This document shows, in pieces, positions 1 to 10,086 of a stretch of 64,000 nucleotides of DNA. The notes below the pieces were generated by a model that was given only the letters and a program-made list of their open reading frames with translations, made no database searches and was not told where the DNA came from. Numbering within the stretch: position 1 is the first letter of the stretch; each line of letters begins with the position of its first letter. The stretch lies in the NCBI RefSeq assembly GCF_002024165.1, contig NZ_MWQN01000001.1:2480001-2544000 (forward strand), given 5' to 3'. The stretch comes from Embleya scabrispora. Lineage in GTDB: Bacteria; Actinomycetota; Actinomycetes; Streptomycetales; Streptomycetaceae. A program made the position numbers and the translations under genes.

Positions 1-380
1 CCCAGCATCAGCGACACGGCCAGGCCGACGCCGACCAGGGCGAGGGTGATGCCGCGACGCGCGTAGGGCTCCTTGGCCGCGTACAGGACGGCGTAGCCGC
101 CGAGCGCGGCGAAGGTGGCGTCGCCGAGGCCGAGCGTGGCGGTGACGATCGCGAAGGGGATGCCGACGCCGAGCGCGGCGCGGATCCCGGCGGCCCAGGT
201 GAAGCGTTTCCCGGTGAGCGTGACCAGCGGCCTGATCTGGTTCTGCGGGCCCAACTCCGGCGGATGCACCGCCGGGAAGGGAGGCAACGTCGGCGGCCCG
301 TTCGGGTCCGCCGAGGGCCCGGGCGGCAACGCGAGGGGTGCACGTTCCGGATGGGGTCCCGGGGTCGCCTGATCCTGCAT
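1..380 (-). CDS. FUSC/aromatic-acid-exporter-like membrane protein, N-terminal part
   Basis: An open frame starts at ATG 380 and runs off the left edge of the window without a stop. The first 50 or so residues are Pro-rich and hydrophilic. They are followed by a Lys/Arg-bounded stretch ([14 protein letters not shown]) and at least two hydrophobic segments with the ALGVGIPF and [14 protein letters not shown] patterns that resemble the first helices of FUSC-type inner-membrane transporters. Third codon positions are almost all G or C in this frame, which supports coding. The family call is an inference from the short fragment; a generic integral membrane protein is the safe reading. It is divergent from the RDD gene, with 237 bases between the two starts. 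Confidence 0.6.
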   Translation of the reverse strand, partial: MQDQATPGPHPERAPLALPPGPSADPNGPPTLPPFPAVHPPELGPQNQIRPLVTLTGKRFTWAAGIRAALGVGIPFAIVTATLGLGDATFAALGGYAVLYAAKEPYARRGITLALVGVGLAVSLML

Positions 381-617
381 GCTCCCATGCAACGCACGTT
401 TCACCGGGAATGCCAAGTTCCCACCCGCATGATCCCGCTCACCGAACCCACCCGGGACCTACCCGGCACCAACCGCTTCGGTATAAGGTGCCGCCTCCAA
501 TGGACTCTCGGGTCGTGGGGGCGACGCCGGGCTCGAACACGGCGCTCACGCGTCGACATGCCCGGGGGTCACCGGCGTCGCGCACGGTGTGCGCGCGTTC
601 TCAGGGGAGAGTTCCGC

Positions 618-1265
618 ATGTCCCAACCTCCGGGTCCGTACGGCCCGCCGCCCGGTTACGGCGTCGAGGGCCAAGGCGCGGGCTACGGCCAACAGCCCGG
701 CTACGGCCAACCGGCCTACGGTCAGCCCGGCCATGGTCAGCCCGGTTACGCCCAGCAGGCCGGCTACGCCCAGCCGTACGGCTACGGCCCGCCGCAGAAC
801 CTCGGCGACTACTGCGCGGGCTGGGGGCGGCGCCTGGGTGGGGCGCTCCTGGACGGGCTCGTCATGTTGCCGGTGCTGATCCCGTACTACATCGGGTTCG
901 CGATGTTCATGGACAAGACCGAGACCACCAGCAACCTCGACGGCAGCGAGACGACCACCTACGACGGCGGGTCCGGTCCGGTCGTGCTGATGATCGTCGG
1001 CGGTGTGCTCTCGTTCCTGTTCGGTCTCTGGCAGCTCTACCGCCAGGGCAAGACCGGTCAGACGATCGGCAAGAAGGCGGTCGGGATCAAGGTGTTGCGC
1101 GAGCGGGACGGCATGCCGACCGGCTTCGGGATGGCCTTCGTCCGCGCCATCGCGCACTTCCTCGACACGATCGCGTGTTTCCTCGGCTGGTTGTGGCCGC
1201 TGTGGGACGACAAGAAGCAGACCTTCGCCGACAAGGTCTGCTCGACGGTCGTGGTCAAGGTCTGA
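618..1265 (+). CDS. RDD family membrane protein
   Basis: 215 residues. Residues 1-60 are a low-complexity tail rich in Pro, Gly, Tyr and Gln (repeats of the type QPGYGQ). From residue 64 a membrane domain begins with Arg-Arg-Leu ([13 protein letters not shown]), then a helix around 80-95, a second at about 125-145 followed by the [10 protein letters not shown] motif, and a last one near the C-terminus ending [14 protein letters not shown]. The Arg plus two Asp arrangement is the RDD signature; the family has transport-related or unknown roles. ATG 618 is chosen because GGGGAGA lies 7 bases upstream; longer in-frame starts have no ribosome site. A strong terminator follows directly. Function unknown. 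Confidence 0.85.
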   Translation: MSQPPGPYGPPPGYGVEGQGAGYGQQPGYGQPAYGQPGHGQPGYAQQAGYAQPYGYGPPQNLGDYCAGWGRRLGGALLDGLVMLPVLIPYYIGFAMFMDKTETTSNLDGSETTTYDGGSGPVVLMIVGGVLSFLFGLWQLYRQGKTGQTIGKKAVGIKVLRERDGMPTGFGMAFVRAIAHFLDTIACFLGWLWPLWDDKKQTFADKVCSTVVVKV

Positions 1266-1282
1266 GCGTCCCCGCCGACGCG

Positions 1283-1318
1283 CGCGAGGCGCGGCCCCGT
1301 TCGGGGCCGCGCCTCGCG
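1283..1318. terminator. Bidirectional terminator between RDD gene and purH
   Basis: A perfect 16-bp stem (1283-1298 with 1303-1318) closes a GTTC loop between the convergent RDD and purH genes. No T-run follows, as is usual in very GC-rich actinomycetes. Confidence 0.85.
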
Positions 1319-1334
1319 TGTGTCCGGGGCCGGA

Positions 1335-2921
1335 TCAGTGGAAGAAGTGCCGGGTCCCGGTGAAGTACATGGTGATGCCGGCCGCGCGCGCGGCCTCGAC
1401 CACCTGCTCGTCGCGGACCGAGCCGCCCGGCTGCACGACCGCCTTGACGCCGCCCTCGATCAGCACCTCCAGGCCGTCGGGGAACGGGAAGAACGCGTCG
1501 GACGCGCCCACCGAGCCGGCCGCCCGCTCGCCGGCGCGCTGCACCGCGAGCCGGGCCGAGTCGACCCGGTTGACCTGGCCCATGCCCACCCCGACGGTCG
1601 CGCCGCCGGTCGCGAGCAGGATCGCGTTGGACTTGACCGCGCGTACCGCCCGCCAGGCGAACACCAGGTCGCGCAGCGTGTCGGCGTCGGCCGGCTCGCC
1701 GGTGGCCAGCGTCCAGGCGGCGGCGTCGTCGCCGGGTGCCTGGTAGCGGTCGGCGTTCTGGAGCAGCAGCCCGCCGTCGATCTGGCGGAACTCGACCGGC
1801 GTGCCGGGTGCCTCGGGCGCGCGCAGCACCCGGATGTTCTTCTTCCGGGCCAGCACCTCGACCGCGCCGTCCTCGTAGGCCGGCGCCACGATGACCTCGG
1901 TGAAGATCTCCGCGACCTGCTCGGCCATCGCCACGCTCACCGGCCGGTTGACCGCGATCACGCCGCCGTAGGCGGACACCGGGTCGCTCGCGTGCGCCCG
2001 CAGGTGCGCCTCGGCGACGGTCTCGCCGATCGCGATGCCGCACGGGTTGGCGTGCTTGATGATCGCCACGCACGGCTGCTCGTGGTCGTAGGCGGCGCGG
2101 CGGGCCGCGTCGGTGTCCTGGTAGTTGTTGTAGGACATCTCCTTGCCGTGCAGCTGCTCGGCGCCGGCCAGGCCGCCGGTGCCGTCCACGTAGAGCGCGG
2201 CGGCCTGGTGCGGGTTCTCGCCGTAGCGGAGCACGTTCTCGCGGCGCCGCACCGAGCCGAGGAAGGCCGGGAAGCCCTCGTCGTCGGCCGGGGCGTAGCC
2301 GCTCGAGAACCAGGACGCGACCGCGACGTCGTACGCGGCGGTGTGGCCGAACGCCTCGCCCGCGAGCCGCTTGCGCTGCGCGAGGTCGAAGCCGCCGGCC
2401 TCGATCGCGGCGAGCACGTCGGCGTAGCGGTCCGGGCTGGTCACCACGGCCACGGACGGGTGGTTCTTGGCCGCGGCACGCACCATCGAGGGGCCGCCGA
2501 TGTCGATCTGCTCGACACACTCGTCCGGCGTGGCGCCCGACTCGACGGTCGCGGTGAACGGGTACAGGTTGACCACGACCAGGTCGAACGGCCGGATCTC
2601 CAGCTCGTCGAGTTGCGCGCGGTGCGACTCCAGGCGCAGGTCGGCGAGGATGCCGGCGTGTACGCGCGGGTGCAGCGTCTTGACCCGGCCGTCCAGGCAC
2701 TCGGGGAAGCCGGTCAGCTCCTCGACCTTGGTCACGGGCACGCCCGCGGCGGCGATCCGGCCGGCGGTGGAGCCGGTGGAGACCAGTTCGACCCCGGCGG
2801 CGTGCAGGCCGCGGGCCAGCTCCTCCAGACCGGTCTTGTCGTACACGCTGATCAGCGCGCGACGGATCGGGCGCAGCCCGTCCTGGTCGGCGGGGGTGGG
2901 GGTGGGGGCGGCGGAAGTCAT
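1335..2921 (-). CDS. purH: Bifunctional AICAR transformylase / IMP cyclohydrolase PurH
   Basis: 528 residues, the normal length of the family. It performs the last two steps of purine synthesis: formylation of AICAR with 10-formyl-tetrahydrofolate and ring closure to IMP. The N-terminal MGS-like cyclohydrolase domain shows [17 protein letters not shown] and [16 protein letters not shown]. The transformylase half carries [12 protein letters not shown] and KHANPCG, which holds the catalytic Lys-His pair. Its ATG overlaps the purN stop as ATGA, so the two are translationally coupled and purN is upstream. Ends at HFFH, as in other PurH proteins. Confidence 0.98.
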   Translation of the reverse strand: MTSAAPTPTPADQDGLRPIRRALISVYDKTGLEELARGLHAAGVELVSTGSTAGRIAAAGVPVTKVEELTGFPECLDGRVKTLHPRVHAGILADLRLESHRAQLDELEIRPFDLVVVNLYPFTATVESGATPDECVEQIDIGGPSMVRAAAKNHPSVAVVTSPDRYADVLAAIEAGGFDLAQRKRLAGEAFGHTAAYDVAVASWFSSGYAPADDEGFPAFLGSVRRRENVLRYGENPHQAAALYVDGTGGLAGAEQLHGKEMSYNNYQDTDAARRAAYDHEQPCVAIIKHANPCGIAIGETVAEAHLRAHASDPVSAYGGVIAVNRPVSVAMAEQVAEIFTEVIVAPAYEDGAVEVLARKKNIRVLRAPEAPGTPVEFRQIDGGLLLQNADRYQAPGDDAAAWTLATGEPADADTLRDLVFAWRAVRAVKSNAILLATGGATVGVGMGQVNRVDSARLAVQRAGERAAGSVGASDAFFPFPDGLEVLIEGGVKAVVQPGGSVRDEQVVEAARAAGITMYFTGTRHFFH

Positions 2922-3562
2922 GCGGGGATCCGGACCTTTCTTCCTTCGATGCGGTAGCCCTCGCGGGCCAGCCGGCCCACGACCTCGACGAGCAGGGTGC
3001 GCTCGACAGTCTTGATGCGCTCGTGCAACGCCTCGCCGCCGTCGGCGTGATCGCCGTCCTCGACCGCGACGACGCCCTGAGCGATGATCGGCCCGGTGTC
3101 CACGCCGGCGTCCACGAGGTGCACCGTGCAGCCGGTCACCTTGGCGCCGTACGCGAGCGCGTCCCGGACGCCGTGCGCGCCGGGGAACGAGGGCAGCAGT
3201 GCGGGGTGGGTGTTGACGGTGCGTCCCTCGAAGCGGGCCAGAAAGCGCGGGCCCAGGATCTTCATGAAGCCGGCCGAGACCACCAGGTCGGGCTCGTACG
3301 CGGCGACCGCGGCGGTGAGCGCCGCGTCCCAGTCGGCCCGGGTGGGGTGGTCGGCCACCCGCTCGACGAAGGTGGGTACACCGGCGCGTTCGGCGCGGAT
3401 CGGCCCCGCGATGCCGTCGCGGTCGGCGCCCACGGCCACCACGCGCGCCCCGTACGCGGGATCCGCACACGCGTCGAGCAGGGCCTGCAGGTTGGTGCCG
3501 GAGCCGGAGACGAGGACGACGAGCCGGGCCGGCCCGGGGGTGCGCGGGGCGTGAACGGCCAC
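2918..3562 (-). CDS. purN: Phosphoribosylglycinamide formyltransferase PurN
   Basis: 214 residues. Transfers a formyl group from 10-formyl-tetrahydrofolate to GAR, step 3 of de novo purine synthesis. It opens with [18 protein letters not shown], the phosphate loop, and carries [14 protein letters not shown] (catalytic Asn and His) and DAGVDTGPI (catalytic Asp). GTG 3562 is chosen as the first codon ([10 protein letters not shown]) because the conserved domain begins about 12 residues later; a TTG two codons upstream is possible. It overlaps purH by four bases. The upstream 365 bases form a divergent control region shared with the membrane protein gene at 3928. Confidence 0.96.
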   Translation of the reverse strand: MAVHAPRTPGPARLVVLVSGSGTNLQALLDACADPAYGARVVAVGADRDGIAGPIRAERAGVPTFVERVADHPTRADWDAALTAAVAAYEPDLVVSAGFMKILGPRFLARFEGRTVNTHPALLPSFPGAHGVRDALAYGAKVTGCTVHLVDAGVDTGPIIAQGVVAVEDGDHADGGEALHERIKTVERTLLVEVVGRLAREGYRIEGRKVRIPA

Positions 3563-3927
3563 TGCTTTCAAGCTCTTTCCGGAAAGGGAAGGGTGGGAAA
3601 AGTGGGAGGGGCACCCAAGGGATTCGGGCTCTCGCCGGGATCTCGCACGGGTCCGGCAGGGCGTTCCCCGACGGGAGGCGGGAACACGGAGCGGCGCCCG
3701 TACGTCGGCAACGATAGCGTCAGGGGGTAGGCAGTACCGAACCGGCGGGGTGGGATGCCATCGGCGGTGCCGGCGAGATCCGGTCGACGGGCCCACGGGC
3801 CGCGGTCGACGGGCCCGCGGGGGCCTTGGGGCCCCGCGGACGCCGCCGCCCGGCTACGGTGCACCCCGCACACGTACGATCCTGGGAAGGGAATCCCGCG
3901 ATCCGGCACGACGAGGGCAGGCAGAGG

Positions 3928-4587
3928 ATGAGTACCGGCAACGAGACCGACGAGCGGGATCCCTACGCCCCGCCGCCGGAGGGTACGCCCGACCGCCCGC
4001 CGGCCGCCCCGTGGAACGTGCCCGGCAACGGGCGAGGGGACGGCGACGGAGGCAACCGACAGGGCCGCGAGGACCGGCCGCAACGGGCGCCGCGCGAGCC
4101 GCGCGAGCAGCCCGACCCGAAGGACGTCCGGGTCCGCAACGCGCGCCTGGCGCTGTGGGCGGGGGTGTGGGCGGTGTTCTTCGCCCTGTTCTTCCCGTCC
4201 GACCTGGGCCTGGTGCTGGGCGTGGTGCTGGGTGTGGTCGCCCTGGCGCTCGGCATTCGCACCGTCCGCGGCACCACCCCGGCCACCGCCGGGCCGCGGA
4301 TCGAGGAGGGTCCGGGCGGCACCGCCCGTCACCCGGGACACGCCCCCGGCGGCCCGGCCCACCGGCCGCGCGTGCGCCGGCCGGCCCGCGCCCGCTCGGG
4401 TGCCGCGCTCGCGGGTCTGGTCACCGGCGCGATCGCGGTGGTCTACGTGCTGGGCGTGTGGACCTTCGAGGCGGTCAACAAGGACTACTACGACTGCATG
4501 GACAGCGCGCTCACCAAGACGGGCGAGCAGCGCTGCCTGGACAAGCTGCCGGACCGGTACCACTGGGTCGTGGACGGCACGTTCTAG
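3928..4587 (+). CDS. Hypothetical membrane protein, two-helix
   Basis: 219 residues, family not recognised. Residues 1-70 are a charged, Pro/Arg-rich cytoplasmic tail; helix 1 (about 75-105, ALWAGVWAVFFALFFP then LGVVLGVVALALGI) is followed by an Arg/Pro-rich linker and helix 2 (about 158-180, LAGLVTGAIAVVYVLGVW). The C-terminal 35 residues contain two Cys (YYDCMDSA and QRCLDK) and would lie on the same side as the N-terminus or outside, depending on whether the first hydrophobic block spans once or twice. The layout resembles DUF4190-type proteins. GAGG sits just before ATG 3928. Its stop codon overlaps the stop of the convergent DUF6350 gene within a shared CTAG. Confidence 0.75.
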   Translation: MSTGNETDERDPYAPPPEGTPDRPPAAPWNVPGNGRGDGDGGNRQGREDRPQRAPREPREQPDPKDVRVRNARLALWAGVWAVFFALFFPSDLGLVLGVVLGVVALALGIRTVRGTTPATAGPRIEEGPGGTARHPGHAPGGPAHRPRVRRPARARSGAALAGLVTGAIAVVYVLGVWTFEAVNKDYYDCMDSALTKTGEQRCLDKLPDRYHWVVDGTF

Positions 4588-6628
4588 GGCTCCCGCCGGG
4601 CTCGGGGCTCGGCCCTGCGGGGCGCGGAATCCCTGGGCGCGGAGTTTTGCGGTGCGGAGTTTCGGGGCTCGGAGTTTCGGGGCTCGGAGTTTCGGGGCTC
4701 GGAGTTTCGGGGCTCGGAGTTTCGGGGCTCGGAGTTTCGGGGCTCCGCGGATCCGAGGGGCAGGTGCGCTCCTGCGTGGTTCGGGTCGGAAGGCAATGAG
4801 GCGAGGGTCGTCTCCGCCGCGGCGGGGGCGGCCTTCGGGCTTTTCGGGGTCTGCGGCCTCCGCGGGCGCTTGGGGCTCGTCGCGTCGTCGGGGCCGATCG
4901 GGGCCGTCGGGCCGGGTGGGCGCGCCGGGCTTCCCGGGGTCTCCCGGCCGCGCCACCAGCTGGCGGCCAGGGCGGCTGGGGCGGCGGCGAGGGCGATCTC
5001 GACGGTGAGCGCGGCGGCGGTGCGCCACACGTTCGGGCCCAGGTCGGCGAGGTTGGCCAGGCCGGCGGTGCCGGTGGCCAGCCGGGTCGAGGCGAGGGCG
5101 AGCAGGCCGACGCCCACACCGGCGCCGACCGCGTGCACGGTGACCGGGACCCAGGACCGGGGCGGCTCGGCGCGGGCCGCGAAGCAGCCCGCCACCACGC
5201 CGGCGAGCACCGGCAGCACCGCGGGGGCCCACGCGGCGGAGGGTACCGTCGCGGGGCCCGGCAGGGCGGCGAGCAGGGGCAGCGTGGGCAGCGTGCCGAA
5301 CGTGCTGCCGGTGGGCGCGATGGTGGTGGCCGCGCCGAGCGCGAAGCCGGTGCCGGCCGCGTAGCACACCGCCCACACGATCGCGTTGGGCACGAGGGCC
5401 GCGCACACCACGGCCAGCGCCGCGAAGCCGACCGCGTCGTCCGTGGTCAGCTTCAGGGCCAGGCGGACCTGCCCCGCGTGGGCGAACAGGCAGACCAGGA
5501 CCAGCAGCGCCCCGCCCGCCGCGAGCACCGCGGCCGAGGCCAGACCGGCGCGGACCGCCGGCACCCGGACCAGGATCGGCCCGAACGCGCCCAGCACACC
5601 GGCGGCCAGGACACCGAGCCCGGCGACCGCGACCGTGTCCGGGACCGGCCGCACGCTCGCGCTGCCGACGCCGGCGGCCACCGCGTACATCAGGCCCGTG
5701 TAGACCGGCACCTGCGCCGCGAGCACGAGCACGGTCCCGGCGATGCCGTCGGCGAGGCGTCGGCCCATCCGACACAGCAGCCAGATCAGCGGGACGGTCA
5801 GACCCAGCGGGGCGAGCCGCAGCGGCACCACGGTCACGATCGGCGCGACGGAGCCGGTGGCGGCGTGGCCGGTCTCCACGATCTCGAAGCCGACGTGATG
5901 CGCGGCGAGCCAGACCCCGCCGACCACGCGCAGCAGCGCCCAAGGGTGGTCGAAGCTGCCCGAGCCGATGCCGCAGGTGGCCACGATCAGCACCAGCAGG
6001 GCGATCGTGCCGAGCCCGGCCGCGGCCACGAGCAGCGCGGACACCACGCCTCGGGCGAGCGCCTGGGCGATCCGGGCGGTGTCGGGACGCCACGCGGCGA
6101 GGGCGGCCAGGGCCGCCGCGCCGGGTGGTGTGGACCGCGCGGGCGGCGCCGAACCGGTGGGGGCGGGCGGGCCCCCGGGACGATCGGGCGGTTGTGCTCG
6201 GGGGCGGCGGGGGTCTCGACCGGGGCGAGCGCGGGGAGGGCGTCCGGGGGACGGTCGGGCCTGGGCGGAACGACCGGCGGCGGGGCGGCGGGGCGCGGAG
6301 GTGGGGGCGGGGGTTCGTGCGCCGTGTCCGGTGCCTGGGGTGCCGCCGAGGGCGTGTGTGCCGTCTCCGGTGCCGCCGGGGGTCGCCGAGGCGTCTGCGC
6401 CGCGTCGTGGGTGTGTACCGCCTCGGCCGCCGGTGCCGGTTCCGCCGTCTCGTCGAGCGCGGTGGGGGTCGTGGTCGACGGCGCGGGCGGCTGGTCGAGG
6501 GGATGCTCGAAGGGCCCGGAGCGGGGCGCGAGCAGGCTCTCCACGCCGACCCACGGGCCGGCTCGGGCCACCGCCCAGGGCGTCGACGAGCCGTGCTCGG
6601 TTTCCGGCATTTCGGTCACGGTCCCCAT
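4584..6628 (-). CDS. DUF6350 family integral membrane protein, apparent frameshift near 6176
   Basis: The gene upstream of purN in actinomycetes is typically a DUF6350 (PerM-like) polytopic membrane protein, and the frame from about 6175 down to 4584 fits: roughly ten hydrophobic helices starting at GVVSALLVAAAGLGTIALL, then WALLRVVGGVWLAAHHVGFEI and a WWRGRE end. Function is unproven; homologues are linked to division or envelope. The N-terminal 150 residues, from ATG 6628 (MGTVTEMPETEHGSS), are Pro/Ala/Thr-rich and have good codon bias in a different frame. The two frames meet at a run of five C on the + strand (6172-6176); one extra base there would join them. The C-terminus carries a pentapeptide repeat tail of about 50 residues. 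Confidence 0.8.
4656..4745. repeat. Six perfect 15-bp tandem repeats in a coding tail
   Basis: Six identical 15-base units (+ strand GGAGTTTCGGGGCTC) follow one another with no spacer, preceded by a degenerate copy at 4641-4655. On the minus strand each unit encodes the pentapeptide NSEPR near the C-terminus of the DUF6350 protein. As the unit is a multiple of three, copy-number change would keep frame. Confidence 0.95.
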
Positions 6629-6750
6629 GCTGCCCGCGCGACTCCGATCCCAGCCGCATATGCCTGTCGGGCGGGGCAAGACACCCCATTTGCTCGATCG
6701 CAAGCATTTAATATGCATTTTCAAGCGACCCTCGGGTACCTCAGCCCTTC
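6629..6750. promoter_or_regulatory. Divergent AT-rich control region
   Basis: The 122 bases between the DUF6350 start and the sigma-like gene contain an unusually AT-rich stretch around 6700-6725 (catttaatatgcatttt) in a 74% GC neighbourhood, with GCAT..ATGC dyads. It is the obvious place for promoters in both directions, but no clear -35/-10 pair stands out. Confidence 0.45.
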
Positions 6751-7932
6751 ATGGGCATCGACGACGAGCACACGGTCCCGCGCGCGAGCGCCCCGGGGTT
6801 CGACGCCCTGGTCGCGGCGACCGCCCCCGACATCGCGCGCTACACGTTCCTGTTGACCGCGAGCCCGGCCCGGGCCGCGCACGTGACCCGGCACACCTTC
6901 GCCCGGGTCTGGCGCGACCTGCCGGACGCGGCGGACACCCCGGCCGACGCCGCCTACGTACGCACCGTCGCCGGCGACCTCGCGCTGGACCGCCGGTTCC
7001 TGGTCCGCCGGGCGCTGTGGCGGCTCGTACCGCACCCCGACCGCACCGCCCGGGTGGTCCCGCACGCCGACGACGACACGCGGCGCGACCAGGACGTCGC
7101 GCTCCTGCGCGCGCTCCAGCGGGTGCCCGCGCACCGGCGCCGGGTCTTCGTCCTGCGGCACCTGTTCGGGATGTCCCCGGAGCAGGTGGCGGCGGAGACC
7201 GAGGCGACCACCGAGGCGACCCGGATCCGGCTGATACACGCCCACGAGGACCTCGCCGACCGGGTCCCGGCGATCACCGGCCCGTCCCCGAACTGCGCCG
7301 AGGCGCACGCGTTCCTGAGCACGCTCACCCGCGACCTGGCCGCCCGCCACGCGCCGCACGTCCCCGGAGCGCACGCCGTACGCGTGGGCAGCCGGGCGCG
7401 GACCGCGGCGCTGGTCACCGTGGTGGTCGCGGCGATCCTGGCGCTCGTCGTGGCCGCACTCCCCCGGCTGCTCAACCCGGGCACCTCCCGCGACTCGCGC
7501 GCGGGCGACCGGGCCCGGTCGCTCACCGCCTCGGAGGCGGCCCGCCGGGTGCCACCGGTGCCCGCCGCGGCGGCCGCGACGCCGGAGGAGACCCCGCCGC
7601 CGCCTGCCGCGGCCCCGCCCGCGCCCGCGGAGCGGGGGGCCGCGCCGGCCGAGGGGCCGGCCACGCCCGAGGCTCCCGCGCCCCCGTCCCCTGTGCCCGG
7701 GCAACCGGCCCTCGGCGTGACGCCGGCCCCCGCCGCCCCGCAGCGGCTCTCGCCGCTGCTGCGACCCGCCACGCCCACCGGCGCCCGGAGCACGAGCGGG
7801 ACGGCGGCCGACCTGCGGGCGCGCACGGGGACCGCGGCGACCGGGCCGGGCGCGCTGCTGGCCCCGGAGCGGGCCTTCGTCCTCGACACGGGTTGCCTGA
7901 ACAACGGGCTGCGCCGGGCGGCGTCGCCCTGA
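6751..7932 (+). CDS. Sigma-70-like protein with transmembrane anchor and Pro/Ala-rich C-terminus
   Basis: 393 residues. The first 185 residues resemble an ECF-type sigma factor: a region 2-like helix (RYTFLLTASPARAAHVTRHTFARVWRDLP) and a region 4-like helix-turn-helix (LLRALQRVPAHRRRVFVLRHLFGMSPEQVAAET). Region 2 is poorly conserved, so true sigma activity is uncertain. A single hydrophobic helix (LVTVVVAAILALVVAALP) lies near residue 222-245, followed by 140 residues rich in Pro, Ala and Thr that would sit outside the membrane. This is the arrangement of anti-sigma/sigma fusions or membrane-tethered regulators. ATG 6751 follows an AT-rich divergent promoter region. A terminator shared with sucD lies downstream. 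Confidence 0.75.
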   Translation: MGIDDEHTVPRASAPGFDALVAATAPDIARYTFLLTASPARAAHVTRHTFARVWRDLPDAADTPADAAYVRTVAGDLALDRRFLVRRALWRLVPHPDRTARVVPHADDDTRRDQDVALLRALQRVPAHRRRVFVLRHLFGMSPEQVAAETEATTEATRIRLIHAHEDLADRVPAITGPSPNCAEAHAFLSTLTRDLAARHAPHVPGAHAVRVGSRARTAALVTVVVAAILALVVAALPRLLNPGTSRDSRAGDRARSLTASEAARRVPPVPAAAAATPEETPPPPAAAPPAPAERGAAPAEGPATPEAPAPPSPVPGQPALGVTPAPAAPQRLSPLLRPATPTGARSTSGTAADLRARTGTAATGPGALLAPERAFVLDTGCLNNGLRRAASP

Positions 7933-7947
7933 CCGACCCGGGACGGC

Positions 7948-7994
7948 ACGACGCCCCGCGCCCCACCGGAAAACGGCGGGATACGGGGCGTCGT
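7948..7994. terminator. Terminator between sigma-like gene and sucD
   Basis: Outer stem of 10 bp (7948-7957 with 7985-7994, ACGACGCCCC and its complement) with further CG pairing inside, between two convergent genes. Confidence 0.7.
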
Positions 7995-8009
7995 CGGTGA
8001 CCGGGTGGG

Positions 8010-8894
8010 TCAGCCGGCCATGATCTCGCGCATCAGGCGCGCCGTCTCGGACGGCGTCTTGCCGACCTTGACGCCGACGGCCTCGAGCGCGTCCTGCTTG
8101 GCCTGCGCGGTGCCCGAGGAGCCCGACACGATGGCGCCGGCGTGGCCCATGGTCTTGCCCTCGGGGGCGGTGAAGCCCGCGACGTAGCCGACGACCGGCT
8201 TGGTGATGTGCTCGGCGATGTAGGCCGCGGCACGCTCCTCGGCGTCGCCGCCGATCTCGCCGATCATCACGATCGCGTCGGTGTCCGGGTCGTCCTGGAA
8301 CGCCTGGAGGCAGTCGATGTGCGTGGTGCCGATGATCGGGTCGCCACCGATGCCTACGGCGGTCGAGAAGCCGATGTCGGCCAGCTCGTACATCATCTGG
8401 TAGGTCAGCGTGCCCGACTTGGACACCAGACCGATCCGGCCCGGCTTGGTGATGCTCGCCGGGATGATGCCCGCGTTGGACTGGCCGGGGGTGATCAGGC
8501 CGGGACAGTTCGGGCCGATGATCCGGGTCTTGTTGCCCTTGGCGCCGGCGAGCGCCCAGAACTGCGCCGTGTCGTGCACCGGCACGCCCTCGGTGATGAC
8601 CACCGCGAGGCCGATCTCGGCCTCGATGGCCTCGACCACGGCGTCCTTGGTGAACTTCGGCGGCACGAAGACCACGGTGACGTCGGCGCCGGTGGCCTCC
8701 ATGGCCTCGGCCACGGTGCCGAATACCGGTACCTCGGTGCCGTCCACGTCGACGGTGGTGCCGGCCTTGCGCGGGTTCACGCCACCGACGATGTTCGTCC
8801 CGGAGGCGAGCATCCGGTGGGTGTGCTTCATCCCCTCGGAGCCGGTCATGCCCTGGACGATGACCTTGCTGTCCTTGGTCAGGAAGATAGCCAT
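8010..8894 (-). CDS. sucD: Succinate--CoA ligase (ADP-forming) alpha subunit SucD
   Basis: 294 residues, standard length. With SucC it interconverts succinyl-CoA and succinate with ATP formation in the TCA cycle. The CoA-binding Rossmann domain opens with [19 protein letters not shown]; the ligase domain carries GPNCPG and the phosphohistidine loop [11 protein letters not shown], where His is the transiently phosphorylated residue. The ATG is preceded by AAGGGAG, and it lies 16 bases behind the sucC stop, so the pair is one operon transcribed sucC then sucD. Confidence 0.98.
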   Translation of the reverse strand: MAIFLTKDSKVIVQGMTGSEGMKHTHRMLASGTNIVGGVNPRKAGTTVDVDGTEVPVFGTVAEAMEATGADVTVVFVPPKFTKDAVVEAIEAEIGLAVVITEGVPVHDTAQFWALAGAKGNKTRIIGPNCPGLITPGQSNAGIIPASITKPGRIGLVSKSGTLTYQMMYELADIGFSTAVGIGGDPIIGTTHIDCLQAFQDDPDTDAIVMIGEIGGDAEERAAAYIAEHITKPVVGYVAGFTAPEGKTMGHAGAIVSGSSGTAQAKQDALEAVGVKVGKTPSETARLMREIMAG

Positions 8895-8910
8895 GCTGGG
8901 TCGGTCTCCC

Positions 8911-10086
8911 TTACTTCGCGGCAGCGAGCTCGGCGGCCCGCTCGGCCGCGCCATCCATGGTGTCCACCTGCTGGACCAGCGGGTGGTTCGCGTCGGTCAG
9001 GATCTGCCGACCCAGCTCCGCGTTGTTGCCGTCCAGTCGCACGACGAGCGGCTTGGTGACCGCCTCGCCCTTCTGCTTCAGCAGTTCGAGCGCCTGCACG
9101 ATGCCGTTCGCGACCGCGTCGCACGCGGTGATGCCGCCGAAGACGTTGACGAAGACCGACTTGACGTCGGCGTCGCCCAGGATGATCTCCAGGCCGTTCG
9201 CCATCACCTCGGCGGACGCGCCGCCGCCGATGTCGAGGAAGTTGGCGGGCTTGACGCCGCCGTGGTTCTCCCCGGCGTACGCGACCACGTCGAGCGTGGA
9301 CATGACCAGGCCCGCGCCGTTGCCGATGATGCCGACCGAACCGTCGAGCTTGACGTAGTTCAGACCCTTGGCCTTGGCCGCCGCCTCCAGCGGGTCGGCC
9401 GCGTCCTTGTCCTCGAGCGCCTCGTGGTCGGGGTGGCGGAAGTCGGCGTTCTCGTCGAGCGAGACCTTGCCGTCCAGCGCGATGATCTTGCCCTCTTCGG
9501 ACTTGATCAGCGGGTTCACCTCGACGAGCGTGGCGTCCTCTTCGACGAAGACGGTCCACAGCGTCTTGAGGGTCGCGACGATCTGGTCGTGCAACTCGGC
9601 CGGGAACTTCGCCGCCTCGACGATCTCGCGGGCCTTGGCCTCGGTCACGCCCTCGATCGCGTCGACCGGGATCTTGGCGAGCGCGTCGGGGTTCTCCTCG
9701 GCGACGACCTCGATCTCGACGCCGCCCTCGACGGACGCCATCGCGAGGAAGGTGCGGTTGGTGCGGTCGAGCAGGAACGAGACGTAGTACTCGTCCACCG
9801 GCTTGGCCAGCCCGGCCAGCATGACCTTCTTGACGATGTGGCCCTTGATGTCGAGGCCGAGGATCTGCTCGGTCTTCTCGACGACCTCGTCGGTGCTGAA
9901 GGCCAGCTTCACGCCGCCGGCCTTGCCGCGGCCACCGACCTTCACCTGGGCCTTGACGACGGCCTTGCCACCCATGCGCTCGGCGGCGGCCCGTGCCTCC
10001 TCCGGCGTGAAGACGACTTCACCGGGCAGAACCGGCACACCGTGCTTAGCGAAGAGATCCCTCGCCTGGTACTCGAACAGGTCCAC
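8911..10086 (-). CDS. sucC: Succinate--CoA ligase (ADP-forming) beta subunit SucC
   Basis: 391 residues. ATP-grasp subunit that binds nucleotide and succinate. It begins [23 protein letters not shown] from a GTG at 10086, the usual start for this family, with AAGGACGG upstream. Typical blocks are [24 protein letters not shown], and the glycine-rich DIGGGAS followed by VFVNVFGGI near residue 320. First gene of the sucCD operon. Confidence 0.98.
   Translation of the reverse strand: MDLFEYQARDLFAKHGVPVLPGEVVFTPEEARAAAERMGGKAVVKAQVKVGGRGKAGGVKLAFSTDEVVEKTEQILGLDIKGHIVKKVMLAGLAKPVDEYYVSFLLDRTNRTFLAMASVEGGVEIEVVAEENPDALAKIPVDAIEGVTEAKAREIVEAAKFPAELHDQIVATLKTLWTVFVEEDATLVEVNPLIKSEEGKIIALDGKVSLDENADFRHPDHEALEDKDAADPLEAAAKAKGLNYVKLDGSVGIIGNGAGLVMSTLDVVAYAGENHGGVKPANFLDIGGGASAEVMANGLEIILGDADVKSVFVNVFGGITACDAVANGIVQALELLKQKGEAVTKPLVVRLDGNNAELGRQILTDANHPLVQQVDTMDGAAERAAELAAAK

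Noticed and set aside
4641-4745. CRISPR-like array
   Set aside because: The 15-bp units abut without spacers and fall in a coding frame.
3568-6093. An 841-codon minus strand frame over purN leader and DUF6350
   Set aside because: Low-complexity Arg/Ala/Gly translation that overlaps the true membrane frame and two other genes.
5133-8000. A 955-codon + strand open frame across the DUF6350 and sigma-like genes
   Set aside because: It runs against two better-supported genes, has Arg/Gly/His-rich composition and no domain; such frames arise by chance at 74% GC.
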